Below are positions 1 through 7,561 of a stretch of DNA of 13,041 bases, piece by piece. The stretch is taken from the NCBI GenBank assembly GCA_903907885.1, contig CAIVPY010000297.1, positions 1 through 13,041 on the forward strand. The letters are read 5' to 3'. The translations under genes were made by a program, and so were the position numbers. This stretch comes from an uncultured Bacteroidota bacterium. GTDB lineage: Bacteria; Bacteroidota; Bacteroidia; UKL13-3. Position 1 is the stretch's first letter, and the number at the start of each line of letters is the position of its first letter. The notes beneath the pieces are model-generated. The model was not told the DNA's origin. It saw only the letters and a program-made list of their open reading frames with translations, and did not search any database.

Positions 1-177
1 ATAATCAATATTCAAATACTAACTAAAGTATATAAAGAAAGTTCTACTTCGGTTTTGTCACGTGATTACTTGTTATGTTATTGCTTATATTAAAAAACTA
101 ATGGTTTATACTTTTATCAAACAAAACACAACATATCACATAAAAATCGTGTAAAATTGCCTCTATAATTTTTTAAC
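1..177. other. Upstream region of kynU, no gene seen
   Basis: This AT-rich stretch has frequent stops in all frames and no convincing RNA fold. Two loose matches to the Bacteroidota -7 box TAnnTTTG lie in it: TACTTTTA at 109-116 and TAAAATTG at 152-159. Neither has a TTTG box at the expected distance upstream, so the kynU promoter is probably here but cannot be pinned down. The bases just before the kynU ATG are T- and A-rich with no Shine-Dalgarno sequence, as is usual in this phylum. Confidence 0.5.
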
Positions 178-1470
178 ATGATTTTTGAGAACACACTCGC
201 ATTTGCACAACAACTAGATAAACAAGATATCCTTGCGCATTTTCGTGATAGGTTTTATATGCCACATCACAATAAAAAGCCAGTGATATATCTTTGCGGA
301 AATTCATTGGGACTTCAACCTAAAAGCGCACAAGTTGCGGTACAACAAGAGTTTGACGATTGGGCAAAATTGGGTGTTGAAGGCCATTTTCAGGCTAAAA
401 ATCCTTGGAAATTCTATCACCATTTTCTAACAGAAAAAGCGGCTAAGGTGGTAGGTGCAAAACCAAGTGAGGTGGTAATAATGAATAATTTAACCGCTAA
501 CCTTCATTTGATGATGGTGAGTTTTTATCGCCCAAGTGCTAAAAGGTATAAAATAATGATGGAGGTTTCTGCCTTTCCTAGCGATCAATATGCAATGGAA
601 ACACAGGCTAAGTTTCATGGATTTAATCCAGAAGAAGCCATTATTGAATTGAAACCTCGCAAAGGCGAATATACTTTGAGAACCGAGGACATCATTGCCA
701 AAATTCACGAACACAAGGATGAGCTTGCTATTGTGATGATGGGTGGTGTGAATTATTACACTGGCCAAGCTTTTGATATGGCAAGAATCGCTAAATCAGC
801 TCATGAAGTGGGCGCTATGGCTGGTTTTGACTTGGCACATGCTGCTGGTAATTTACAACTGCAATTGCATGATTGGGATGTGGATTTTGCAGTGTGGTGT
901 ACTTATAAATATTTGAATTCAGGACCTGGTGGCACTTCTGGGGTATTTGTGCACGAGAGACATGCCAATAAACCCGAGTTAAATAGGTTTGCTGGTTGGT
1001 GGGGGCATAATGAAGAAGAGCGCTTTTTGATGAAAAAGGGATTTAAACCTATGGAGGGTGCAGCAGGTTGGCAATTAAGTAATGCACAGGTGTTTCCTAT
1101 GGCAATACACAAGGCTTCTCTCGAGATGTTTGATGAAGCTGGTATCGAGAACCTAAGAAAGAAAAGTGAAACGCTTACAGGTTATTTGGAGTTTATTCTA
1201 AATGAAATCAATTCTGCCTACAAAACCCGAGACGAAGGGCAAAATTCGAAATTCAAGATTATAACCCCATCCGATGCAAAAGACAGAGGGTGTCAATTAT
1301 CCATTATTGTAAGCGAGAATGGTAAAAAATTGTTTGACTATCTATATGAAAACAATGTATGGCCTGATTGGCGTGAACCTGATGTGATACGTATGAGCCC
1401 TGTGCCTATGTATAACTCATTTGAAGATGTTTTTAGAATTGGAGAAATAATAAAACAATATTATAAATAA
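178..1470 (+). CDS. kynU: Kynureninase (PLP-dependent)
   Basis: Kynureninase cleaves kynurenine or 3-hydroxykynurenine to anthranilate or 3-hydroxyanthranilate plus alanine, in the cytosol. The 430-residue length is usual for the family. The PLP site is clear: Lys244 in the YKYLNSGPG motif should form the internal aldimine, and Asp218 and His221 in FDLAH have the 26-residue spacing to the lysine seen in the human enzyme (Asp250/Lys276). The N-terminal YLCGNSLGL motif and the segment WWGHNEEERF are also typical of the family. The ATG at 178 gives a normal N-terminus, and nothing upstream is open. The gene ends 4 bp before kmo, so the two are almost certainly cotranscribed. Because its partner makes 3-hydroxykynurenine, the physiological product is probably 3-hydroxyanthranilate, the precursor of quinolinate and NAD. 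The first-step dioxygenase and the 3-hydroxyanthranilate dioxygenase are not in the window. Confidence 0.97.
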   Translation: MIFENTLAFAQQLDKQDILAHFRDRFYMPHHNKKPVIYLCGNSLGLQPKSAQVAVQQEFDDWAKLGVEGHFQAKNPWKFYHHFLTEKAAKVVGAKPSEVVIMNNLTANLHLMMVSFYRPSAKRYKIMMEVSAFPSDQYAMETQAKFHGFNPEEAIIELKPRKGEYTLRTEDIIAKIHEHKDELAIVMMGGVNYYTGQAFDMARIAKSAHEVGAMAGFDLAHAAGNLQLQLHDWDVDFAVWCTYKYLNSGPGGTSGVFVHERHANKPELNRFAGWWGHNEEERFLMKKGFKPMEGAAGWQLSNAQVFPMAIHKASLEMFDEAGIENLRKKSETLTGYLEFILNEINSAYKTRDEGQNSKFKIITPSDAKDRGCQLSIIVSENGKKLFDYLYENNVWPDWREPDVIRMSPVPMYNSFEDVFRIGEIIKQYYK

Positions 1471-1474
1471 GAAT

Positions 1475-2800
1475 ATGTCAGAGAGAATTAACATTATTGG
1501 TGGTGGTCTATCAGGAAGTTTGATGGCTATTTATATGGCTAAACGTGGTTTTGAAGTCAACTTGTTTGAACGCAGACCCGATATGCGTAAAAACAAAATT
1601 TCAGCGGGTAAATCAATCAATCTAGCCTTATCTACACGTGGTTTACGTGCATTAGAAAAAGTAGGTTTAGATAAAGAAATTTTGGCTGATGCCATACCCA
1701 TGTTTGGTCGTATGATTCACTCTAAAACAGGTGAAACTTCTTATCAGCCTTATGGCAAAGAGGGTCAAGCTATCAACTCGGTTTCAAGAGGTAGGTTGAA
1801 TATTCGTTTGCTTGAATTGGCAGATGAATTTAAAAACATCACCCTACATTTTAATACCAAATGTGTGGATGTAGATGTTGATAAAAGCGTTGCCACATTT
1901 GAGATGGAAGATGGTTCTCGCCAAACTTTTCAATCGGATAGAATTATTGGTACAGATGGTGCTTTTGCAGCCACACGCAGCAAGCTTCAAACTTCTGATA
2001 GGTTTAATTATTCGCAAAGTTATTTACATGTTGGCTACAAAGAATTGCTGATACCACCAGGCGATGCAGGTAAATTTATGATGGAGAAAAATGGACTTCA
2101 CATATGGCCTCGTGGTGCGTTTATGATGATAGCCTTACCAAATCCTGAGGGCGATTTTACTTGTACCTTGTTCATGCCATTTGAGTTGTTTAATTCTTTA
2201 ACCAGCAAAGAAGCAGTTACTACTTTTTTCAACGAGCAATTTCCTGATGCCGTGGCAATGATGCCAACCTTGATAGATGATTATTTTACCAACCCAACCT
2301 CATCACTAGTGACTGTGAGATGTTTCCCTTGGGTAAAAACCGATAAATTGGCTTTGATGGGTGATGCTGCGCATGCAGTAGTTCCTTTTTATGGTCAAGG
2401 TATGAATTGCAGTTTTGAAGATGCTTTGGTAATGGATGAATGCATTGAAAAATATGGTAACGATTGGACAAAAATATTTGAAGAGTATCAAAAAGAGCGC
2501 AAGCCCAATGCCGATGCTATATCAGAGATGGCCATTCAGAATTTTGATGAAATGGCAAACAAAACTGCCGATAAACACTTCATGCACAAAAAACATATTG
2601 AGCATGATTTAACAGAGCTTTATCCAGATAAATTCAAATCGCAATACGAGTTGACAACCTTTAGTATTAGCCCTTACAAGTATGCCTTCGAACAAGGGAA
2701 GAAAAATGATATCTTACTCGAAAAAATAATTGCTGACGGTGCTGAAGAAAAGATAAAAGACCAGAGCTATATGGCAAGTTTATGGCATTTAATTAAGTAA
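1475..2800 (+). CDS. kmo: Kynurenine 3-monooxygenase (FAD-dependent)
   Basis: This is a class A flavoprotein hydroxylase that uses NADPH and O2 to turn L-kynurenine into 3-hydroxykynurenine. The N-terminal Rossmann fold is visible as GGGLSG at residues 9-14, with Glu32 at the end of the second strand where the FAD ribose is bound. The second FAD motif, GDAAHAVVPFYGQGMN, starts at Gly296-Asp297. The family stretch SINLALSTRG lies at 47-56. At 441 residues it is close to other bacterial KMOs. The C-terminus has no evident hydrophobic anchor, unlike the mitochondrial outer-membrane enzyme of animals, so it is probably soluble. It starts 4 bp after kynU in the same operon. Its stop codon lies 5 bp from the stop of the convergent kinase gene, with no hairpin between them. 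It could in principle be another aromatic hydroxylase, but the motifs and the kynU neighbour make KMO the strong call. Confidence 0.96.
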   Translation: MSERINIIGGGLSGSLMAIYMAKRGFEVNLFERRPDMRKNKISAGKSINLALSTRGLRALEKVGLDKEILADAIPMFGRMIHSKTGETSYQPYGKEGQAINSVSRGRLNIRLLELADEFKNITLHFNTKCVDVDVDKSVATFEMEDGSRQTFQSDRIIGTDGAFAATRSKLQTSDRFNYSQSYLHVGYKELLIPPGDAGKFMMEKNGLHIWPRGAFMMIALPNPEGDFTCTLFMPFELFNSLTSKEAVTTFFNEQFPDAVAMMPTLIDDYFTNPTSSLVTVRCFPWVKTDKLALMGDAAHAVVPFYGQGMNCSFEDALVMDECIEKYGNDWTKIFEEYQKERKPNADAISEMAIQNFDEMANKTADKHFMHKKHIEHDLTELYPDKFKSQYELTTFSISPYKYAFEQGKKNDILLEKIIADGAEEKIKDQSYMASLWHLIK

Positions 2801-2805
2801 TTGAT

Positions 2806-5800
2806 TTACAATATCAACGTAATCTTTGTACCTTTTCCTTCTTCGCTTTCTATATTGATTTTACCATTTAATAATTCAAGCAATTCAATAATGATGATAT
2901 AGCCAATACCGCTTCTATTACTAATAATTTCAACACTAATTTGAGCTGATATTTCTTTTATCCTAACTAGATTTTCTTTACTTATACCGGGTCCATTATC
3001 TTCAATGTGTAAATGATACTTATCACCAATATTTTCTCCGCTAATATGAATTCTAGCATTTTGGCAATATTTGTTGGCATTTGAGAAAATATTTTGAACA
3101 ATGATATTTAAAATGGTTGAATCTGTGAATATGATATCGTCATAAGAAATATCATTTATTAATGTGTTTTTTTTCTGAATACTCATTTCGGCAATTAAGT
3201 CGAGCTGCTCTTCGATCAATGGGTTCAATGCTACAGACTCTTTGTTTACCCTTATAAGGTTGTTTTGGTAACGTATCCAATTGAGTATGTTTTGGGCATT
3301 GTGGTGCAGTTTGTCTGATGTGGTTTGGATATCTTTAATAAAGTCCATATTCAACATGTTATTACCCTTAAAAGCATTTTTGGCAGTAATAGAAATAAAG
3401 CGTAGAGGTGTAATAATATCATGAGAAATGATACTAATAAGCATATTCTTCACATCAACAGATTGCTTTAATTTTCCCTCAGATGATGTCAATTCTTTAT
3501 TTAATTCCATTAATTCACTTATCCTGCTTTGAATAATATTCTCAAGTTGAATGTTTCTCTTTCTTACATTAAAAGAAAAACCTCTTACAATTGCAGAAAT
3601 TGTTAAAATAATTAATCCTAAACATAAATATATAAACCATGCCTCTTCATACAGTCTTTTTTGAACATGGAATAATAATTTTTGGGTGATGTATTTATTA
3701 CCATAACCAACTTTTTTTCTTATATGTAAAACATAATTACCTGATGGCAAATTGGGTATGACAACTGTTAAATTGTTCTTGTGTATTGAATACCAGTTAT
3801 CACTAAAACCTTCAAGATTGTATTCATAAGAAAGGTTGGCATTATTACCCCAATACGAACTTGAAATACTAATGGTAAATTTATTAAAATCAGATGGCAA
3901 TGAGATTCCTGTTGAAAAATGTATCATGCTTTTATCTGAAGCAATTTCATCAATAAATATCTCACTGTTGGGTAGTGGGTCATTTAGCAATAATGGTTTA
4001 AACCAAACCAAACCTTCCATACTTGAAAATGAAAAATATCCATTGTTTAGCTTTACAGAACTGGGCGAACACCCACCATTAAACTCTATGTTATTTAATC
4101 CATCTTCCTGACCAAAATAGCTATAATATACCGACTTTGTTGTATCCTGTATGAAGGAATTAATTTCGCTAATGTGCGTTTTAAAAATACCTCTGTTGGT
4201 ACTCATCCAAACATAACTACTATCATCAATTATGAAGCTATGTACACTTTTCAAACAATTGTTAATGTCTAAAGGCATTTGAGTAAATTTACCTTTTTGA
4301 TATACTAAAAATCCATTTCCATAAGTGCCAATAAAAATCTTGTCCTGATACCTAAATAGGTTTCTAACACAATAATTTTTCAATTCAATTTGTGGTTTTG
4401 GTTTATTTCCATTACGTGAAAGAATAAAAATTCCATCACAAGTAGCAATCCATATTTTATTGTCAATATTTTTAATTATTGAATATACTGTTGAATTCTC
4501 GTTTTTAAAAATGTTAATGGTGTTTATGTGGTTGTAAGTGTTATTATAAATAAATCCAACGCTTTTTGACGAGCCAACCCATATAGTGTCTTCTGATTCG
4601 TAAAAACTAGTTATTCTACCATTGCCTGATGAAACAATATGTGTGTGAAACTTATTAGAAATATCATACTTGTAAATGTTGTTACCGATGGCATACCATA
4701 TGTATTTATCTTTACTAACCAACATGCTTTCGCTATTCATTATCTTACTAGTAAACCCATAAGACACCACACCATTAGTTGAAAACAACCTATTATTATA
4801 TGTCAGAATTGAATTGTTTCCAAAAGGAATTTGTGAATAATACGAGTTACTAACCGATGTGTTTTTTTGGTTATAAATCAATGTGGAAATTTCTTTTTGT
4901 TTATACCCAAACAATCCACGTGTGTCGGTACCTAAATAGTATGTTTTATTAATAGCGTTATAAAATATTTCGTTGATAATACAGTTTTTAGGAAGTTGAC
5001 TTGTTACCAATTCACTTGTTACTTCGTTTTCATTTTTTATTGAAAGTTTATATAGCGTATATCCCAGTTTTAGAAAAGCAAAGTTGTTTGTTGAATTCCA
5101 TAATATTTTTTCAAAATGTTCCGACAATTTATAATTAGGGTCTTTAATAATTTCACCACTTAGGATAATATTATCTATCGATTTGTTTTCTGTATTTAAC
5201 TTATACAGATTTTTATTTTTATCAAAATAAAATAGTTTATTACTAATTGAAAATCCGTTATAGCTTTTGTTCTTCTCAATTGGTATCACTGATTGAAGAG
5301 TGGAATTTTTATATACCAAAATACAGTTATTTCCTCTTAAAACAAATCTGTTTTTCAGTATGGTATAAACGGTCATTGGATATTGTTTAGTTAAGAGATT
5401 TGTTTTGTCATTTTTAATTAAATTTCTAATGATTTTAAAACTATTTGTGGTGGGTATTTCACCTCTTAAAAGAATTAATTCTCCTTGATCAATAAGAAAT
5501 ATTTGACTGTTTTTAATTTGATAGACTCTGCCAAAAATATCGTAAAAAAATATTTCGTTTGCTGTGGTCTTTATCATTCCTTTTATTCTATCTGAAGGAA
5601 TGGGTTTGCCCTGAATCTCGCGAATTATTTTAAAATTTGTTCCATCATATCTAACTATACCCCCTTCTGTGGCAAGCCACATAAACCCATTTTCATCCAT
5701 CTGCATACCATTAATACTGTTTTGTGGCAGGCCATTGGTTGAATTAAATTGTTTTATGATGAAATTATTTTGAGCAAATAGCGACCCACTTAAAAAAGTA

Positions 5801-5841
5801 ATAAGTATACATATTAATTTTAAGTGGGAACGGGTGAGCAT
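2806..5841 (-). CDS. Beta-propeller sensor histidine kinase
   Basis: This 1011-residue membrane sensor kinase has a signal peptide (about 1-23, ending SLFAQ) and a long periplasmic part built of two-component-regulator propeller blades. The first blade is textbook (NGLPQNSINGMQMDENGFMW, residues 38-57), and later ones include IWIATCDGIFIL and VWMSTNRGIFK. A Y_Y_Y domain follows at about 665-728, then one membrane helix (about 734-755) and a short coiled coil. The kinase core has its H-box at SHDIITPL with His807, an N-box around Asn921, DNGPG from Asp948, GIG at 978-980 and GKGT at 1002-1005. It ends there, with no receiver or AraC domain, so it is not the fused hybrid form common in Bacteroidota. 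The regulator gene ends 2 bp upstream and is the likely partner. The ligand is unknown; many relatives sense glycans, but nothing here shows a polysaccharide locus. The propeller part is rich in Asn, Lys, Tyr and Ile codons. Confidence 0.93.
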   Translation of the reverse strand: MLTRSHLKLICILITFLSGSLFAQNNFIIKQFNSTNGLPQNSINGMQMDENGFMWLATEGGIVRYDGTNFKIIREIQGKPIPSDRIKGMIKTTANEIFFYDIFGRVYQIKNSQIFLIDQGELILLRGEIPTTNSFKIIRNLIKNDKTNLLTKQYPMTVYTILKNRFVLRGNNCILVYKNSTLQSVIPIEKNKSYNGFSISNKLFYFDKNKNLYKLNTENKSIDNIILSGEIIKDPNYKLSEHFEKILWNSTNNFAFLKLGYTLYKLSIKNENEVTSELVTSQLPKNCIINEIFYNAINKTYYLGTDTRGLFGYKQKEISTLIYNQKNTSVSNSYYSQIPFGNNSILTYNNRLFSTNGVVSYGFTSKIMNSESMLVSKDKYIWYAIGNNIYKYDISNKFHTHIVSSGNGRITSFYESEDTIWVGSSKSVGFIYNNTYNHINTINIFKNENSTVYSIIKNIDNKIWIATCDGIFILSRNGNKPKPQIELKNYCVRNLFRYQDKIFIGTYGNGFLVYQKGKFTQMPLDINNCLKSVHSFIIDDSSYVWMSTNRGIFKTHISEINSFIQDTTKSVYYSYFGQEDGLNNIEFNGGCSPSSVKLNNGYFSFSSMEGLVWFKPLLLNDPLPNSEIFIDEIASDKSMIHFSTGISLPSDFNKFTISISSSYWGNNANLSYEYNLEGFSDNWYSIHKNNLTVVIPNLPSGNYVLHIRKKVGYGNKYITQKLLFHVQKRLYEEAWFIYLCLGLIILTISAIVRGFSFNVRKRNIQLENIIQSRISELMELNKELTSSEGKLKQSVDVKNMLISIISHDIITPLRFISITAKNAFKGNNMLNMDFIKDIQTTSDKLHHNAQNILNWIRYQNNLIRVNKESVALNPLIEEQLDLIAEMSIQKKNTLINDISYDDIIFTDSTILNIIVQNIFSNANKYCQNARIHISGENIGDKYHLHIEDNGPGISKENLVRIKEISAQISVEIISNRSGIGYIIIIELLELLNGKINIESEEGKGTKITLIL

Positions 5842-5843
5842 TT

Positions 5844-6485
5844 TTAACTTGTTTTATAACGATACATTTCTAACACATTTCGCATTTCCATCACGTTTGA
5901 AACGCCTAATTTATTAAATATTCTAGCTTTAAAAGTGGCAACAGTAGTAGGTTGTAAACCTAACTTTATCGAAATTTCTTTCACCCCTGTTCCCTTTAGA
6001 ATATAGTTCATAACCACTAATTCTCTATCTGAAAGTGCATCTATTGGACTGTTATTTTTATTGTTTGAATCGTTTGCAATTATTTCATTAAGCTTTGCGC
6101 TAATATACTTTTTTCCTTTTAAAAACAGTCCCAAAGCATCGATAACCTCTGTTTCGCTACTTTGTTTGCTTAAAAAACCAGAGGCTCCCATTTCTATCAT
6201 TCGCTTTCCATAAATCTCTTCAGGACTCATTGTATATATAAGAATTGGGATGGTGGGATATAGTTTTTTAATTTCAGGTAAATGCTCAATAATATTATCA
6301 TCTAACATTTGCATATCAAAAATAAGGTGTGTATATGAAAACGAGCATAATAAACTCTTTACATCTTTAACGGTTTCGGCTTCATTAATATAACAACCAT
6401 TAAAATGAGCATCAAGAATAAATTTTAATCCACGTCTAATAATAGAGTGGTCGTCAGCTATAAGAATATGGTGTGCAAATGGCAT
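5844..6485 (-). CDS. NarL/FixJ-type response regulator
   Basis: This 213-residue DNA-binding response regulator has an N-terminal receiver domain (about 5-120). It shows the acidic pocket Asp11-Asp12, phosphoacceptor Asp57 in HLIFDMQM, Thr85 and Lys107. After an Asn-rich linker (about 138-145, SNNKNNS) comes a LuxR-type helix-turn-helix (about 148-208), with LSDRELVVMNYILKG and KEISIKLGL followed by the recognition helix region TTVATFKARIFNKLGV. All catalytic residues are present, so it should be phosphorylated, probably by the kinase encoded 2 bp downstream in the same transcript. The ATG at 6485 follows an A/T-rich leader without a Shine-Dalgarno sequence. TAATATTG about 25 bp upstream is a partial match to the -7 box. 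Target genes are not visible. The nearest candidate is the operon itself. Confidence 0.94.
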   Translation of the reverse strand: MPFAHHILIADDHSIIRRGLKFILDAHFNGCYINEAETVKDVKSLLCSFSYTHLIFDMQMLDDNIIEHLPEIKKLYPTIPILIYTMSPEEIYGKRMIEMGASGFLSKQSSETEVIDALGLFLKGKKYISAKLNEIIANDSNNKNNSPIDALSDRELVVMNYILKGTGVKEISIKLGLQPTTVATFKARIFNKLGVSNVMEMRNVLEMYRYKTS

Positions 6486-6613
6486 ATTGTAATAGAAATA
6501 ATTCCTACAATATTATTAAAAAAACAAGTAGCAATACTTAAATTAATTGATAATGCTATATTTTATTAGCGTTTAGCTAACTATTGGTTTAATGATTTGG
6601 TAAGTTAAGTAAA

Positions 6614-6856
6614 TTATTCCTTTGAGGTGGTAGGTTCTTCCCTAGGACCTCTAAGGTGAATGACTAAACCATTTAAGAAATTTCGCAAAATTTGATCACC
6701 ACAAGCCTTATAATTTGGATGGTCTTCTTTTCTAAATATAGCACCCAACTCGCTTTCGGTTACTTTAAAGTCCACCAGCTTTAATATCTCAATGATTTCT
6801 GTATTTTTTAAATGAAGGGCTACCCTTAGTTTTTTTAATATATCGTTATTGCTCAT
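6614..6856 (-). CDS. DUF1456 (YehS-like) single-domain protein
   Basis: This 80-residue protein matches the DUF1456 family, to which E. coli YehS belongs. The recognisable features are NNDILKKLRVAL, an acidic/aliphatic middle (EIIEILKLVDFKVTE), the RKEDHPNYKACGDQILRNFLNGL block and a charged C-terminal tail. As I remember it, YehS carries two copies of this unit in about 156 residues. Here only one is present, which resembles the C-terminal copy. No second copy is visible upstream in any frame, so this is either a natural one-domain form or half of an old gene. The function of the family is unknown, and neither catalytic residues nor a signal peptide can be seen. It is transcribed in the same direction as the regulator-kinase pair but is separated from it by 128 bp. 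Confidence 0.8.
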   Translation of the reverse strand: MSNNDILKKLRVALHLKNTEIIEILKLVDFKVTESELGAIFRKEDHPNYKACGDQILRNFLNGLVIHLRGPREEPTTSKE

Positions 6857-6931
6857 CGTGTATTGGTTTAGGCTTATCGCTCGTAATCACTTTTCAAATA
6901 TCATGTATTTTATCTGAAACTGCTGAGGAGA

Positions 6932-7216
6932 CTATAAAGAAAATTTTGGTTCCATTAAATGAGTAAAATTATCTTTTTTCCGAGTAAAATTCAGGCAAAA
7001 ACGAGTAAAATTTAGGCTACAATGAGTAAAATTTTGACTTTTTAGGGGAAAATTTGTGCTAAAAAGGGGAAAAATATGGAGTAGTAATGTGGCAAAATAT
7101 TTTATGGCAATAGTTTTAAGTGTTTCAAAATCAGAATTCTGTGATTTCGCGAATTGCTTCCCAACATTTTTAGCAGCTAATATTAGTCGGGAGGAAACAG
7201 ACGACTTCGCTATTTC
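6932..7216 (-). pseudogene. Start-less open frame with heptad repeats
   Basis: Reading the minus strand from 7216 to the TAG at 6932-6934 gives 94 sense codons without a stop, but no ATG, GTG or TTG until one ATG eight codons before the end. The first half reads like ordinary protein (for example LILAAKNVGKQFAKSQ and DFETLKTIAIKYFATLLL). The second half is a run of seven-residue units, four of which begin Asn-Phe-Thr, preceded by two of Asn/Ile-Phe-Pro type. It is in the same frame as the 61-residue gene just upstream and separated from it by TAG-AAT-TAA. It may be the decayed end of a gene, a fragment that lost its 5' part, or a chance open frame. No family was recognised. Genuine coding function is doubtful. 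Confidence 0.3.
6961..7086 (+). repeat. 21-bp direct repeats, six units
   Basis: Units start at 6961, 6982, 7003, 7024, 7045 and 7066, exactly 21 bp apart. The first four begin with identical GAGTAAAATT. The fifth begins GGGGAAAATT and the sixth GGGGAAAAAT. The remaining 11 bp of each unit vary, though units 2-5 share a loose AGGC/TGCT-plus-A-run pattern, so the array looks degenerate and best preserved at its left end. Twenty-one bp is two helical turns and also seven codons. The second reading fits the open minus-strand frame described separately. There are no spacers of unique sequence as in CRISPR, and no replication initiator gene is near that would suggest plasmid iterons. Confidence 0.9.
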
Positions 7217-7222
7217 TTAATT

Positions 7223-7408
7223 CTATTCCATAAAAAAATCTTGGTAGATAAAAAGAAATAAACCAAAAACAGAAACTATGCATCCTACTAAATTCCATTT
7301 CTTGGTTGGGTTCCATTCTGTTTGGGCTTTATAATCTTTATAAGTAATACGTATTGCAGAAAAATTTAGCAAGTATAACGGAATCATCATAAGTATATGC
7401 CTAGTCAT
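7223..7408 (-). CDS. Small hypothetical membrane protein
   Basis: This 61-residue ORF begins MTRHILMMIPLYLLNFSAI, a probable first membrane helix (about 4-20). A polar stretch with Lys, Asp, Glu and Trp residues follows (about 22-43). A second hydrophobic segment lies at about 44-57 (VGCIVSVFGLFLFIY), and the protein ends DFFME. Two helices joined by a charged loop is the only structure that can be seen. No family was recognised. The ATG has an A/T-rich leader without a clear ribosome-binding site. Its position between the XRE regulator gene and a repeat-bearing gap suggests an accessory gene. It could also be a non-coding open frame, although the two-helix hydrophobic pattern argues for a real protein. 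Confidence 0.5.
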   Translation of the reverse strand: MTRHILMMIPLYLLNFSAIRITYKDYKAQTEWNPTKKWNLVGCIVSVFGLFLFIYQDFFME

Positions 7409-7515
7409 AATTTTGGTTTATTTAAAAGGCAATTAAAAAAACATTTCTGTTTTTTCAAACTATCTGTTGTCTGAAACCAAGAAATAAAAAAGACAGAGGC
7501 TATTAAATAAGCTCA

Positions 7516-7530
7516 CTAGCGGGACGCTAG
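7516..7530. repeat. Perfect 6-bp-stem palindrome, REP-like
   Basis: CTAGCG-GGA-CGCTAG forms a perfect six-base-pair stem with a three-base loop. It is GC-rich within an AT-rich intergenic region (7409-7561). It lies about 32 bp beyond the stop of the XRE gene, so it could act in its 3' UTR, but no T-run follows on either strand, so a standard rho-independent terminator is unlikely. GC-rich intergenic hairpins of this kind are often repeated across a genome as REP-type elements. That is an inference here, since only one copy is visible. Confidence 0.5.
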
Positions 7531-7561
7531 CGATTGCGGTGATAGAAACTGAATAGTTTAA

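Larger units (their letters stand above)
6857..7222. other. 366-bp gene-poor gap with repeat and ORF remnant
   Basis: No ordinary gene is visible between the DUF1456 gene and the small membrane protein. The gap contains six 21-bp direct repeat units (6961-7086). The repeats lie inside a minus-strand frame that is open over 6932-7216 without a normal start codon. On the plus strand there is only a 38-codon ORF (7104-7220) that is antisense to this frame. The 3' end of the gap (6857-6930) shows nothing beyond a partial -7-like box (GATATTTG, minus strand) that might serve the DUF1456 gene. Confidence 0.6.

Noticed and set aside
3836..4111. 91-codon plus-strand ORF inside the kinase gene
   Set aside because: It is fully antisense to the propeller/Y_Y_Y coding region, with no domain and no start context of its own.
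6961..7086. CRISPR array or plasmid iterons
   Set aside because: The 21-bp units abut with no unique spacers of CRISPR size, only 10 bp are conserved, and no cas or replication initiator gene is in the window.
7104..7220. 38-codon plus-strand ORF starting ATG at 7104
   Set aside because: It is short, antisense to a longer open frame, has no recognisable features and a Cys/Phe-rich composition typical of a shadow.
7441..7500. TGTCT/AGACA inverted repeat as hairpin
   Set aside because: It has a five-base stem with a loop of about 18 bases in AT-rich DNA, no better than chance.
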